Positions 49,505-57,047 of a DNA stretch of 57,107 bases are shown piece by piece. Numbering within the stretch: position 1 is the stretch's first letter; each line of letters begins with the position of its first letter. Below the pieces are notes generated by a model. The model was not told the origin of the DNA and ran no database searches. It saw only the letters and a program-made list of their open reading frames with translations. Origin of the DNA: an uncultured Bacteroides sp. (GTDB lineage Bacteria > Bacteroidota > Bacteroidia > Bacteroidales > Bacteroidaceae); contig UQTJ01000020.1 of assembly GCA_900544075.1 (NCBI GenBank), positions 1 to 57,107 of the forward strand, given 5' to 3'. The position numbers were made by a program, and so were the translations under genes.

Positions 49505-50638
49505 ATGAAGTATTATCTGATAGTAGGAGAGGCCTCAGGCGATTTACATGCATCGAATCTTATGCGTTCGCTGAAGAAGCATGACGAGAATGCCGAATTC
49601 CGTTTCTTCGGGGGCGACCTGATGCAGGCGGTAGGAGGAACATTAGTCAAGCATTACAAGGATATGGCCTATATGGGTTTCATCCCTGTGCTGCTGCATC
49701 TGCGTACCATCTTCCGCAATATGAACCTGTGCAAATCGGATATCGTGGAATGGAAACCGGATGTGCTGATTCTGATAGACTATCCGGGATTCAATCTGAA
49801 GATAGCCAAGTATATCAAGCAGCATACTGATATACCTGTGTACTATTATATATCGCCTAAGATATGGGCCTGGAAGGAATACCGCATAAAGGCTATCAAG
49901 CGCGACATAGACAAGATGCTTTCCATTCTCCCGTTCGAGATAGATTTCTACCGTAAACACAACTACCCAATATCGTATGTGGGAAATCCGAGTGTAGACT
50001 CTGTTATGCGATATCTTGACAATCATCCTTCCGACAGAGCTGCATTTCTTAAAGACAATGGTCTGACGGACAAGCCTATAGTGGCAATTCTTGCAGGAAG
50101 CCGCAAGCAGGAGATAAGGGATAATCTGACGCGCATGATGGAAGTAGCCCGTTCGTACCCGGACTATCAGTTTGTTGTGGCCGGTGCGCCCGGTATATCG
50201 CATGACTATTATAAGCAGTATATAACTCCCGAAACCAATATCGTATTCTCTCAGACGTACAGACTGCTCCAACACTCCGTAGCGGCTATGGTCACATCAG
50301 GAACGGCAACGCTTGAAACGGCTTTGTTCGGAGTACCGCAAGTGGTTTGCTACTATATGTCTGCCGGAAAGCTTGTGTCCTGCTTAAGGAAGTTCTTCCT
50401 GAAGGTCAAGTATATTTCGCTTGTAAATCTTATCACGGGAGAAGAAACAGTGAAAGAGCTTGTAGCCGACGAGATGTCTATCTGCAATCTGAAGCATGAG
50501 TTCGCTGCAATATTGCCCGGAGGAACCAAACGCGAAGGTGTGCTGAAGGGCTATTCGGACCTGAAACGTATATTGGGAAATCCCGGAGCGTCCGAAAAGG
50601 CGGCAGAGATTATAGTTGAGGCGTTAAGGTCGAAATAG
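49505..50638 (+). CDS. lpxB: Lipid-A-disaccharide synthase LpxB
   Basis: A 377-residue glycosyltransferase that forms the beta-1,6 disaccharide of lipid A from UDP-diacylglucosamine and lipid X. The N-terminal VGEASGDLHASNLM (about 6-19) and IDYPGFNLKIAKYI (about 96-109) match the family, as do ISPKIWAWKEYRIKAIKRDI and SGTATLETALFGVPQVVCY (about 264-282). It follows surE and ends in a strong terminator (50665-50730). Confidence 0.95.
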   Translation: MKYYLIVGEASGDLHASNLMRSLKKHDENAEFRFFGGDLMQAVGGTLVKHYKDMAYMGFIPVLLHLRTIFRNMNLCKSDIVEWKPDVLILIDYPGFNLKIAKYIKQHTDIPVYYYISPKIWAWKEYRIKAIKRDIDKMLSILPFEIDFYRKHNYPISYVGNPSVDSVMRYLDNHPSDRAAFLKDNGLTDKPIVAILAGSRKQEIRDNLTRMMEVARSYPDYQFVVAGAPGISHDYYKQYITPETNIVFSQTYRLLQHSVAAMVTSGTATLETALFGVPQVVCYYMSAGKLVSCLRKFFLKVKYISLVNLITGEETVKELVADEMSICNLKHEFAAILPGGTKREGVLKGYSDLKRILGNPGASEKAAEIIVEALRSK

Positions 50639-50664
50639 ATTCGCATATATATTATATAAGGTGT

Positions 50665-50730
50665 CCAACCGGAATTTAAATAGCGTTTAAATAATGTTTA
50701 AATGGTATTTAAATTCCGGTTGGATTTTTT
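50665..50730 (+). terminator. 17-bp terminator with 11-bp phased TTTAAA words
   Basis: The arms 50665-50681 and 50707-50723 (CCAACCGGAATTTAAAT and its inverse) form a 17-bp stem followed by six T (50725-50730). TTTAAA occurs at 50675, 50686, 50697 and 50708, exactly 11 bp apart. It ends lpxB transcripts. Confidence 0.8.
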
Positions 50731-50750
50731 TATGAAAATTCTTCGACGCA

Positions 50751-50846
50751 GAAACCGTAACACGTACGTGTAACGGGTGGAACACGAACGTGTCACTCGC
50801 GTAACACGAACGTGACGCGCGCGTAACACGAACGTGTTACGGTTTC
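50751..50846. repeat. 22-bp phased palindromic array, copy 2
   Basis: ACACG recurs at 50760, 50782, 50804 and 50826 and CGTG[TA] at 50767, 50789, 50811 and 50833, exactly 22 bp apart. GAAACCGTAACACG (50751-50764) and CGTGTTACGGTTTC (50833-50846) are perfect inverted ends. Reverse-complemented, it aligns with 16383-16479 over most of its length. Confidence 0.75.
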
Positions 50847-50943
50847 TATGAACAGGCGTTTTTCCCTATAAAATTCCATGTTTTGCCATCAATAATTGAC
50901 CGAATGGAAATAAAATCATAAATTTGGGGAAAATACGAATCCT

Positions 50944-51708
50944 ATGATAAATACTTTATTTAATTATCTGATGTACATTATGCCTGTGCTGGCTATAATA
51001 GTGTTCATCGCTCTCTTCTTCGTCAAGGCCGGCTATGGCATATTCCATACCAAAAGTTGGGGCTTGAGTCTTCCCAATAAAGTGGGGTGGGTGATAATGG
51101 AATGTCCAGCGTTTATTCTTATGGCAACAATGTGGCTGACAGGGCAATATACCATGATGTCCGTTCCTGCTGTTTTCTTCATCCTTTTCGAGATACATTA
51201 TTTCCAGAGGGCGTTTGTGTTTCCGCTTCTTATGAAAGGCAAAAGCAAGATGCCTGTCAGCATAATGCTTATGGGAGTAGTTTTTAATCTAATCAACGGT
51301 TTTCTGATAGGATATTCATTGTTTCATATCAGTCATTCTGACAAATATACCGTCGAATGGCTCTATTCACCTTATTTTATAATAGGAACGTTGATATTCA
51401 TTGCCGGAATGGTGATAAACCTTCATTCGGACAATGTGATAAGACATCTTCGTCCGAAAGGCGATACACGTCACTATTTCCCGCTAAAAGGAATGTACCG
51501 TTATGTCACATCGGCCAATTATTTAGGAGAACTGATGGAATGGACAGGATTTGCCATACTGACATGCGATGCTGCGGCATGGGTATTCGTGGTATGGACT
51601 TTTGCCAATCTCGCTCCTCGTGCATACGCCATAAGGAAACGCTATGTGGAGGAATTCGGAACGGAAGTGGTAGGAAAAAGAAAATGTTTGATACCTTATA
51701 TATATTAG
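50944..51708 (+). CDS. 3-oxo-5-alpha-steroid 4-dehydrogenase-like protein
   Basis: A 254-residue membrane protein of the steroid 5-alpha-reductase family, with about six to seven hydrophobic segments. Family signals are EIHYFQRAFVFPLL (about 82-95), INLHSDNVIRHLRPKGD (about 158-174), ANYLGELMEWTGFA (about 191-204) and WTFANLAPRA (about 218-227), the last containing NADPH- and substrate-site residues. In gut Bacteroidales such enzymes reduce 3-oxo-delta-4 bile acids and steroids to 5-alpha (allo) forms. It is first of a three-gene operon with a flavin oxidoreductase and an SDR, which fits that role. Substrate not shown by sequence. Confidence 0.88.
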   Translation: MINTLFNYLMYIMPVLAIIVFIALFFVKAGYGIFHTKSWGLSLPNKVGWVIMECPAFILMATMWLTGQYTMMSVPAVFFILFEIHYFQRAFVFPLLMKGKSKMPVSIMLMGVVFNLINGFLIGYSLFHISHSDKYTVEWLYSPYFIIGTLIFIAGMVINLHSDNVIRHLRPKGDTRHYFPLKGMYRYVTSANYLGELMEWTGFAILTCDAAAWVFVVWTFANLAPRAYAIRKRYVEEFGTEVVGKRKCLIPYIY

Positions 51709-51712
51709 GAAT

Positions 51713-52939
51713 ATGGAAACATCAAAACTGTTTACAGAATATAAGATTGGTCCTTTGACGCTGAGAAACCGTACTATACGTTCGGCTGCGTTCGAAAGTA
51801 TGTGTCCCGGCAACAAACCGTCGAAGGCTTTGTATGACTATCATGTGTCGGTTGCTCATGGTGGAGTGGGAATGACTACCGTGGCATACGCTGCGGTGAC
51901 ACGAAGCGGACTGTCGTTTGACAGGCAGTTATGGATGCGTCCTGAGATTGTTCCCGACCTGAAGAAACTTACTGACGCTGTCCATCGTGAGGGAGCTGCT
52001 GTTAGCATTCAGTTAGGGCATTGCGGAAACATGTCGCACAAGAAGATATGTGGCGAAACGCCTGTCGGTGCATGTACCGGATTTAATCTCTATTCGCCTA
52101 CATTTGTCCGCGGACTCCGTAAGGATGAACTTCCAGTTTTGGCAAAGGCGTATGGAGATTCTGTTAGATTGGCTCGTGAGGCAGGTTTTGATGCTGTAGA
52201 GATACATGCCGGCCACGGATATCTGATAAGCCAGTTCCTTTCTCCATATACCAACCACAGAAAGGACGAGTATGGCGGTTCGTTAGAGAATAGGATGCGT
52301 TTCATGGACGAGGTTATGGCTGAGGTGGTGAAAGCAGCCGGAGACGATATGGCTGTCTTGGTCAAGATGAACATGCGCGACGGCTTCAAGGGAGGAATGG
52401 ATATAGACGAGAGCCTGAAGGTGGCGCAGAGGTTGAAAGAGGACGGAGCGCATGCACTTGTGCTCAGTGGAGGTTTCGTAAGCAAGGCACCAATGTACGT
52501 CATGCGAGGTGCGATGCCTATAAAGACTCTTACTCATTACATGGACTGCTGGTGGTTGAAGTACGGAGTAAAACTCTTCGGACGCATGATGATACCAACA
52601 GTACCTTTTAGCGAGGCTTATTTCCTTGAGGATGCACTGAAGTTCAGAGAGCAGATAAAGGATATTCCGCTGGTATATGTGGGCGGACTTGTTTCAAGAG
52701 AGAAAATAGATGAGGTGCTTAACAAAGGATTTGAGTTTGTGCAGATGGGGCGTGCCCTGTTGAATGAGCCTGGATTCGTCAATCGTATGAAGACTGAAGA
52801 ATGTGCCAGATGCAATTGCGGACACAGCAACTACTGTATAGGCAGAATGTACACAGTGGATATGGCATGTCATAAGCATCTGAAAGAGGAACTTCCGCCT
52901 TGTCTGAAAAAAGAAATTGAAAAACTGGAGAACAAATGA
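51713..52939 (+). CDS. NADH:flavin oxidoreductase, Old Yellow Enzyme family
   Basis: A 408-residue OYE-type oxidoreductase. FMN-binding TIM-barrel features are HAGHGYLISQFLSPYTNHRK (about 164-183), then YGGSLENRMRF, and a glycine-rich phosphate site near residue 320 (YVGGLVSREKI). The C terminus holds a cysteine cluster (CARCNCGHSNYC, about 363-374, and a later Cys), similar to the 4Fe-4S motif of 2-enoate reductases and BaiCD/BaiH, but the usual C-terminal FAD/NAD domains (about 250 further residues) are absent. It probably reduces a C=C bond, perhaps the 5-beta face of a steroid. Overlaps the SDR start (ATGA). Confidence 0.87.
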   Translation: METSKLFTEYKIGPLTLRNRTIRSAAFESMCPGNKPSKALYDYHVSVAHGGVGMTTVAYAAVTRSGLSFDRQLWMRPEIVPDLKKLTDAVHREGAAVSIQLGHCGNMSHKKICGETPVGACTGFNLYSPTFVRGLRKDELPVLAKAYGDSVRLAREAGFDAVEIHAGHGYLISQFLSPYTNHRKDEYGGSLENRMRFMDEVMAEVVKAAGDDMAVLVKMNMRDGFKGGMDIDESLKVAQRLKEDGAHALVLSGGFVSKAPMYVMRGAMPIKTLTHYMDCWWLKYGVKLFGRMMIPTVPFSEAYFLEDALKFREQIKDIPLVYVGGLVSREKIDEVLNKGFEFVQMGRALLNEPGFVNRMKTEECARCNCGHSNYCIGRMYTVDMACHKHLKEELPPCLKKEIEKLENK

Positions 52940-53784
52940 TGAAGAAGACTGCTGTAATAACGGGAGCCGACGGAGGTATGGGCTCGGAAATAACCAAGGC
53001 CGTGGCGTTGGCAGGTTATCATGTGATAATGGTGTGTTACACTAATTTCAGGGGTGAGGAAAGAAAAAGCAGGATTGTTCTTGATACGGGAAATGATGAT
53101 ATAGAGGTGGTTCAGGCAGACTTGTCTTCGATGGAGTCTGTGGTTGAGGCTGCAAGAAAGATTAAAAGCAAGACTCCTTCGGTGGAACTTCTGATGAATA
53201 ATGCCGGCACGATGTGTACACATTTCACACGTACGGAAGACGGCTTTGAACATACTGTGGCAGTGAATTATCTGGCTCCGTATCTTCTTACACGTTTGTT
53301 ATTGCCGTTGATGCATGAAGGAAGCAGGATTGTGAATATGATTTCGTGTACATACGCTATCGGAAAGATTGGACCCAATTTCTTTACGAAAGGACGTGAG
53401 GGCGGTTTTTTCCGTATTCCTATATACAGCAATACCAAACTTGCACTCTGGCTTTTCACACGTGAACTGTCGGAGCACATTAAAGACAGGGGAATAACGG
53501 TAAATGCAGCCGACCCGGGAATAGTTTCCACCAATATCATAAGGATGGATATGTGGTTCGATCCTCTTACAGATGTTCTGTTCCGTCCGTGTATCCGTAC
53601 CCCTCGTAAGGGAGCGGAAACGGCGATACATCTTCTGCTTGATGAAAAGTATGATGGAGTTACCGGAGGAATGTTCGCCTCCTGCAAGCAGAGAAAGTTG
53701 AAAGATGAGTATTTGAATCATCCGCAGATGAAAGAGCTTTGGAATCTCACAGAGAAGAATTTGGAGAGATTTTTTAGTTTCTGA
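52936..53784 (+). CDS. Short-chain dehydrogenase/reductase (3-beta-HSDH-like)
   Basis: A 282-residue SDR. The Rossmann nucleotide site is TGADGGMGSEI (about 7-17), the active site includes NNAG (about 90-93), a Ser-containing MISCTYAIGKIG segment (about 135-146) and YSNTKLA (about 165-171, Tyr and Lys catalytic). The order 5-alpha-reductase, OYE, SDR suggests successive reduction of a 3-oxo-delta-4 steroid: C=C reduction, then the 3-keto group to a hydroxyl, which in gut Bacteroidales has been linked with isoallolithocholic acid. It overlaps the OYE stop by four bases. Substrate and 3-alpha/3-beta specificity are inferred. Confidence 0.87.
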   Translation: MMKKTAVITGADGGMGSEITKAVALAGYHVIMVCYTNFRGEERKSRIVLDTGNDDIEVVQADLSSMESVVEAARKIKSKTPSVELLMNNAGTMCTHFTRTEDGFEHTVAVNYLAPYLLTRLLLPLMHEGSRIVNMISCTYAIGKIGPNFFTKGREGGFFRIPIYSNTKLALWLFTRELSEHIKDRGITVNAADPGIVSTNIIRMDMWFDPLTDVLFRPCIRTPRKGAETAIHLLLDEKYDGVTGGMFASCKQRKLKDEYLNHPQMKELWNLTEKNLERFFSF

Positions 53785-53827
53785 AAATTTGTAAGGTAAT
53801 AATCAAATAAGTAATTTTGTGTTGCAA

Positions 53828-53933
53828 AACTTAAAAACTTGCGAACTCAAGACATAAGTACAGAAGAACATATATAATATAAAAATCTGTTCTTTTGTCG
53901 AAAAATAAAAACAAACTTAAAAACTCAAAATAT
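53828..53933 (+). repeat. Two AACT runs with 8-nt period before pyrH
   Basis: AACT at 53828, 53836 and 53844, then again at 53914 and 53922, all 8 nt apart within each run. The second ends 8 nt before the pyrH ATG at 53934. Confidence 0.55.
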
Positions 53934-54644
53934 ATGGCTAAATTCAAAAGAATCCTCCTTAAACTGAGCGGTGAAAGCCTGATGGGAGAAAAGAAATACG
54001 GTATAGACGAAAAGCGCCTTGGCGAGTATGCACAGCAGATTAAGGAAATCCACGATATGGGTGTACAGATTGGTATCGTGATTGGTGGTGGTAACATCTT
54101 CCGCGGACTGAGCGGTGCAGGCAAGGGATTCGACCGTGTGAAAGGCGACCAGATGGGTATGCTTGCTACAGTTATCAACAGCCTCGGACTTAGCTCTGCT
54201 CTTGTGGCTGCAGGTGTGAAGGCACGTGTGCTTACAGCAATCCGTATGGAACCGATAGGCGAGTTCTATACTAAATGGAAAGCTATCGAGGCAATGGAAA
54301 ACGGCGAAGTGGTAATCATGTCAGCCGGAACAGGAAATCCGTTCTTCACTACAGATACAGGCTCTTCATTGAGAGGTATCGAAATTGAGGCAGATGTAAT
54401 GTTGAAGGGAACACGTGTAGACGGTATCTATACAGCAGACCCTGAGAAAGACCCTACTGCAACCAAGTTTGACGAAATCACATACGATGAAGTTCTTGCA
54501 CGCGGACTTAAGGTTATGGACCTGACAGCTACATGTATGTGTAAGGAAAACAATCTGCCTATCATCGTGTTCGATATGGATACAGTAGGTAATCTGAAGA
54601 AAGTGATGTCCGGCGAAAACATCGGAACTTTGGTTCATCCTTGA
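53934..54644 (+). CDS. pyrH: UMP kinase
   Basis: A 236-residue UMP kinase of the amino-acid-kinase fold, which makes UDP from UMP. KRILLKLSGESLMGEKKYG (about 4-22), IGIVIGGGNIFRGLSGAGKG (about 43-62), and the GTGNPFFTTDTGSSLRGIE stretch (about 126-144) are typical, as is VDGIYTADPEKDP (about 162-174). The frame opens at 53895, but ATG at 53934 gives the usual MAKFKRI start. In many bacteria it is next to frr or rpsB-tsf; here it is alone between the SDR gene and a strong two-way terminator. Confidence 0.95.
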   Translation: MAKFKRILLKLSGESLMGEKKYGIDEKRLGEYAQQIKEIHDMGVQIGIVIGGGNIFRGLSGAGKGFDRVKGDQMGMLATVINSLGLSSALVAAGVKARVLTAIRMEPIGEFYTKWKAIEAMENGEVVIMSAGTGNPFFTTDTGSSLRGIEIEADVMLKGTRVDGIYTADPEKDPTATKFDEITYDEVLARGLKVMDLTATCMCKENNLPIIVFDMDTVGNLKKVMSGENIGTLVHP

Positions 54645-54667
54645 TTCTTGGTTGATATAGATACATA

Positions 54668-54721
54668 AAAAAAGAAAGTTATTAACAGCTTTGCATATAC
54701 CTGTTAATAACTTTCTTTTTT
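54668..54721. terminator. Two-way terminator between pyrH and the phosphatase gene
   Basis: The arms 54668-54688 and 54701-54721 are perfect inverted repeats (21 bp) with a 12-nt loop, T-rich on both strands. Confidence 0.85.
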
Positions 54722-54742
54722 GTTAATAACTCTCTTGTCTGT

Positions 54743-55258
54743 TTATAAAATGAATTTCCTCACCTCGGCATTCTTCATGTGCGGAATGTTGTACAGTTCA
54801 TTTATATCTACTCCCAATATGTGCGCCTGGATGGAACGGTTGATAAGTCCGTGTGACACTACCAGTATGTCCTTTCCTTCATACTTTTCTCTTATGTATT
54901 CCACTATGTGTCTGCCGCGTTCATAAAGCATTTCTTTTGTTTCCGCATCTTTCGGAGGATTCTTTGTATTGACTGAATCTATCTTGAGTCCTGTCCATGA
55001 GCCCCAGTCAATTTCTCTCAGAAGGCTGTTCTGTTCCCAAGGCAGATTTCTGTCTGCCATAGCTATACTGACTGTATCAACAACACGTTGCAAGTCGCTG
55101 CTGAGTATGCAGTCGAGGTGTATGTCGCAGAGTTCTTTTCCAAGGTTCTGTGCCTGCTCTATGCCTTCTTCTGTAAGTTTTCCTGGCATATGTCCCTGAA
55201 ATATCCGCATCAGGTTTTCTTCCGTCTGTCCGTGGCGGGTGAGGTAGATTGTAGTCAT
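54743..55258 (-). CDS. Histidine phosphatase (phosphoglycerate mutase family)
   Basis: A 171-residue branch-1 histidine phosphatase. The phosphorylated His is in LTRHGQTEEN (about 6-15), the conserved Arg/Glu pair in SSDLQRVVDT and REIDWGSW (about 53-91), and the second catalytic His in VVSHGLINRS (about 134-143). The family includes alpha-ribazole phosphatase (CobC) and small-molecule or sugar phosphatases; no cobalamin gene is nearby, so the substrate is open. A promoter (55419-55450) lies well upstream, giving a leader of about 154 nt with strong secondary structure. Confidence 0.9.
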   Translation of the reverse strand: MTTIYLTRHGQTEENLMRIFQGHMPGKLTEEGIEQAQNLGKELCDIHLDCILSSDLQRVVDTVSIAMADRNLPWEQNSLLREIDWGSWTGLKIDSVNTKNPPKDAETKEMLYERGRHIVEYIREKYEGKDILVVSHGLINRSIQAHILGVDINELYNIPHMKNAEVRKFIL

Positions 55259-55289
55259 ATTTACTATAATTTGTTTTAGTATTATGTAA

Positions 55290-55412
55290 TGTTACATTGA
55301 TTTATATATCTACAGTAGTATGAGAACAAGAAATCTCGGTCGTAATGACCAGGATTACTCTACTTCCTTTTTATAGTGCAGATGCGACGACTAAGCTCGC
55401 ACGGGCACTTTC
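55290..55412 (-). ncRNA. Structured leader or small RNA before the phosphatase gene
   Basis: From the minus promoter the transcript starts near 55412. Its 5' part folds as GTGC-(3 nt)-TGCGA, 9-nt loop, TCGCA-(3 nt)-GCAC, giving a strong hairpin with a 3x3 internal loop. Farther on, GGTC/GACC forms a hairpin around ATTAC, enclosed by AGTAG/CTACT. There is no T-run terminator, so it more likely continues into the phosphatase mRNA as a 5' leader than ends as a free RNA. No known riboswitch motif is recognised. Confidence 0.45.
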
Positions 55413-55418
55413 TATATA

Positions 55419-55450
55419 CAAAGGTAAGAATTCTTTTTTGTTCCACCAAA
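55419..55450 (-). promoter_or_regulatory. Promoter of the structured leader
   Basis: The minus strand has TTTG at 55450-55447, a 20-bp spacer and TACCTTTG at 55426-55419, a full consensus match. Confidence 0.7.
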
Positions 55451-55589
55451 CAGCTTGTTTTCGATATTCTTTCAATCTAACAGCACACGCAAATGAATTC
55501 TATCAGTGTAAGTTCTTTTGTGAGATTCAAGTTCTATGATACTCGGCAGCATATCAAATCAGAAATCCTTGGATAATAGATATTTTTTA

Positions 55590-55643
55590 TTTCTTTCCTT
55601 GAAAAAAGGAAAGAAATTGCTATATTTGTCCTTTAAAAAAGGA
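55590..55643 (+). promoter_or_regulatory. Operator-promoter of the AAA/DUF4143 gene
   Basis: TTTCTTTCCTT (55590-55600) and AAGGAAAGAAA (55606-55616) form a perfect 11-bp inverted repeat with a 5-bp centre. Then comes the -7 box TATATTTG (55621-55628), and TCCTTT (55629-55634) with AAAGGA (55638-55643). Two AAGGAA-type palindromes thus bracket the -7 box, as expected for a repressor. The start codon is at 55650. Confidence 0.65.
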
Positions 55644-55649
55644 AAGGCT

Positions 55650-56951
55650 ATGAGAAAGGATATTATAAAATCTCTGATTGCTATAAAACAGAGTGAAATA
55701 CCGTTCGATGTTATAGATAGAGACACTAAGCTGCCTTTAGCACGTAAAAAGATTATAACAGTACCAGGTGTGCGACGATGTGGAAAATCTACCATGATGG
55801 AGATAGCTATCAACGAACTTGTTGCAGGCGGAGTACCTTCTAAGAACATTTTGTGGTTAGGTTTCGACGATGAACGATTAAAGAGCATGGACGCATCACA
55901 ACTTGACGAGGTTGTTGTAGCCTATATGGAGATGTATCCTGACGTGGCATTCAAAGATGTACATATCTTTTTGGATGAGATTCAGTTAATAAAAGACTGG
56001 GAATACTTTGTGCTACGCCTTTACAAATCGTACTGCAAGAATATTTATGTATGCGGAAGCAATGCTACGATGCTCTCCAAAGAATTAAGTTCCGCATTGA
56101 GAGGATACCCTTTGGAATACGAAACTTTTCCTTTATCATTCAATGAATATTGTCGCTTTATCGGTGTTAAAACCGATAGTTATCTTGAGCAGGACATAGC
56201 CAGACTGCGAAATGCGTTCTTGGAATATAACAGCGTAAGTTCCTTCCCTGAAATAGTTCTTACACATACTCGTTCCGAACAGATAAAGTTGTTGCACGGA
56301 TATTTCGATACAATGATTCTTAAGGATATGGTAGAGCATTACAGGATTTCGAATATCGGTATGGTAAGATATTTCGTAAAGAGGATAATGTCCAACCTTA
56401 CCAAACCTACATCTATAAATGCCATATATAAGGATATAAAGTCGCAAGGTCTTAAAGTTACAAAAGACGACCTCTATCTTTGGGCCGATTATGCGTGTGA
56501 TATTTTTCTGTTCATCAGAATTCCAAAATATGAACGTTCGCTCAGCAAAGAACAGAAATCACTCGACAAGTATTATTGTATAGACAACGGTTTACGCAGT
56601 GCTGTCATTATGCCACAGAGTAATGACAATGGAAAGAATCTTGAGAACAGCGTATTTATGCATCTGTATAGAAATCGTATGCCATCAGATAAGATTTCGT
56701 ATTATCAAGGCAACAGTGAATGTGATTTCGTAATACAACGGGAGGAGTCTGTGGTGGAGCTTATTCAGGTGACATGGGAAATGAGCGATGCTGAAACAAA
56801 AGAAAGGGAGATACGAGGTATTATGGAAGCATCGTCCGCTACCGGATGTGATAATATGAAAATTATAACCATCGACTATGAGGATGTTATTTACATAGAA
56901 AATAAAAAGATTGATGTTATTCCTGCGTGGAAATGGATGTCTGCTAAATGA
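55650..56951 (+). CDS. AAA ATPase with DUF4143 domain
   Basis: A 433-residue ATPase of the AAA_14/DUF4143 group. Walker A is PGVRRCGKSTMM (about 38-49), Walker B DVHIFLDEIQLI (about 105-116), and the C-terminal nuclease-like motif is ECDFVIQREESVVELIQVT (about 383-401; D...E-x-Q, so the usual Lys is replaced by Gln). The frame opens at 55536, but the promoter at 55621-55628 makes ATG 55650 (MRKDIIKSL) the start. It differs strongly from the relative at 21389. Likely an accessory gene under local repression. Confidence 0.85.
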   Translation: MRKDIIKSLIAIKQSEIPFDVIDRDTKLPLARKKIITVPGVRRCGKSTMMEIAINELVAGGVPSKNILWLGFDDERLKSMDASQLDEVVVAYMEMYPDVAFKDVHIFLDEIQLIKDWEYFVLRLYKSYCKNIYVCGSNATMLSKELSSALRGYPLEYETFPLSFNEYCRFIGVKTDSYLEQDIARLRNAFLEYNSVSSFPEIVLTHTRSEQIKLLHGYFDTMILKDMVEHYRISNIGMVRYFVKRIMSNLTKPTSINAIYKDIKSQGLKVTKDDLYLWADYACDIFLFIRIPKYERSLSKEQKSLDKYYCIDNGLRSAVIMPQSNDNGKNLENSVFMHLYRNRMPSDKISYYQGNSECDFVIQREESVVELIQVTWEMSDAETKEREIRGIMEASSATGCDNMKIITIDYEDVIYIENKKIDVIPAWKWMSAK

Positions 56952-57003
56952 ATACAGCTATTTAAATATTGAGGGACTTATGGGGGAACCTGAGCAAAAA
57001 GAA

Positions 57004-57040
57004 AGTGACTAAACTATTGATTTCAAATAGTTTAGTCACT
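57004..57040 (-). terminator. ssrA terminator
   Basis: The arms 57004-57018 and 57026-57040 form a 15-bp stem with a 7-nt loop; on the minus strand it is followed by TTTCTTTTT. Confidence 0.8.
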
Positions 57041-57047
57041 CGAACTG

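Larger units (their letters stand above)
50639..50943. other. Intergenic region lpxB to 5-alpha-reductase gene
   Basis: About 305 bp with no gene. It holds two phased elements back to back: an 11-bp-period terminator (50665-50730) and a 22-bp-period palindromic array (50751-50846). The final 95 bp, to the ATG at 50944, is A/T-rich; I see no clear promoter in it. Confidence 0.65.
55259..55649. other. Intergenic region with two divergent control regions
   Basis: About 390 bp between the divergent phosphatase and AAA/DUF4143 genes. It contains the structured leader or RNA (55290-55412, minus), its promoter (55419-55450, minus), and the operator-promoter of the ATPase gene (55590-55643). A 64-codon plus-strand frame (55345-55539) lies over the minus-strand leader and looks noncoding. 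The stretch 55451-55589 shows nothing else clear. Confidence 0.55.

Noticed and set aside
55345..55539. 64-codon plus-strand frame
   Set aside because: It lies over a minus-strand promoter and structured leader; codon use and sequence do not look protein-coding.
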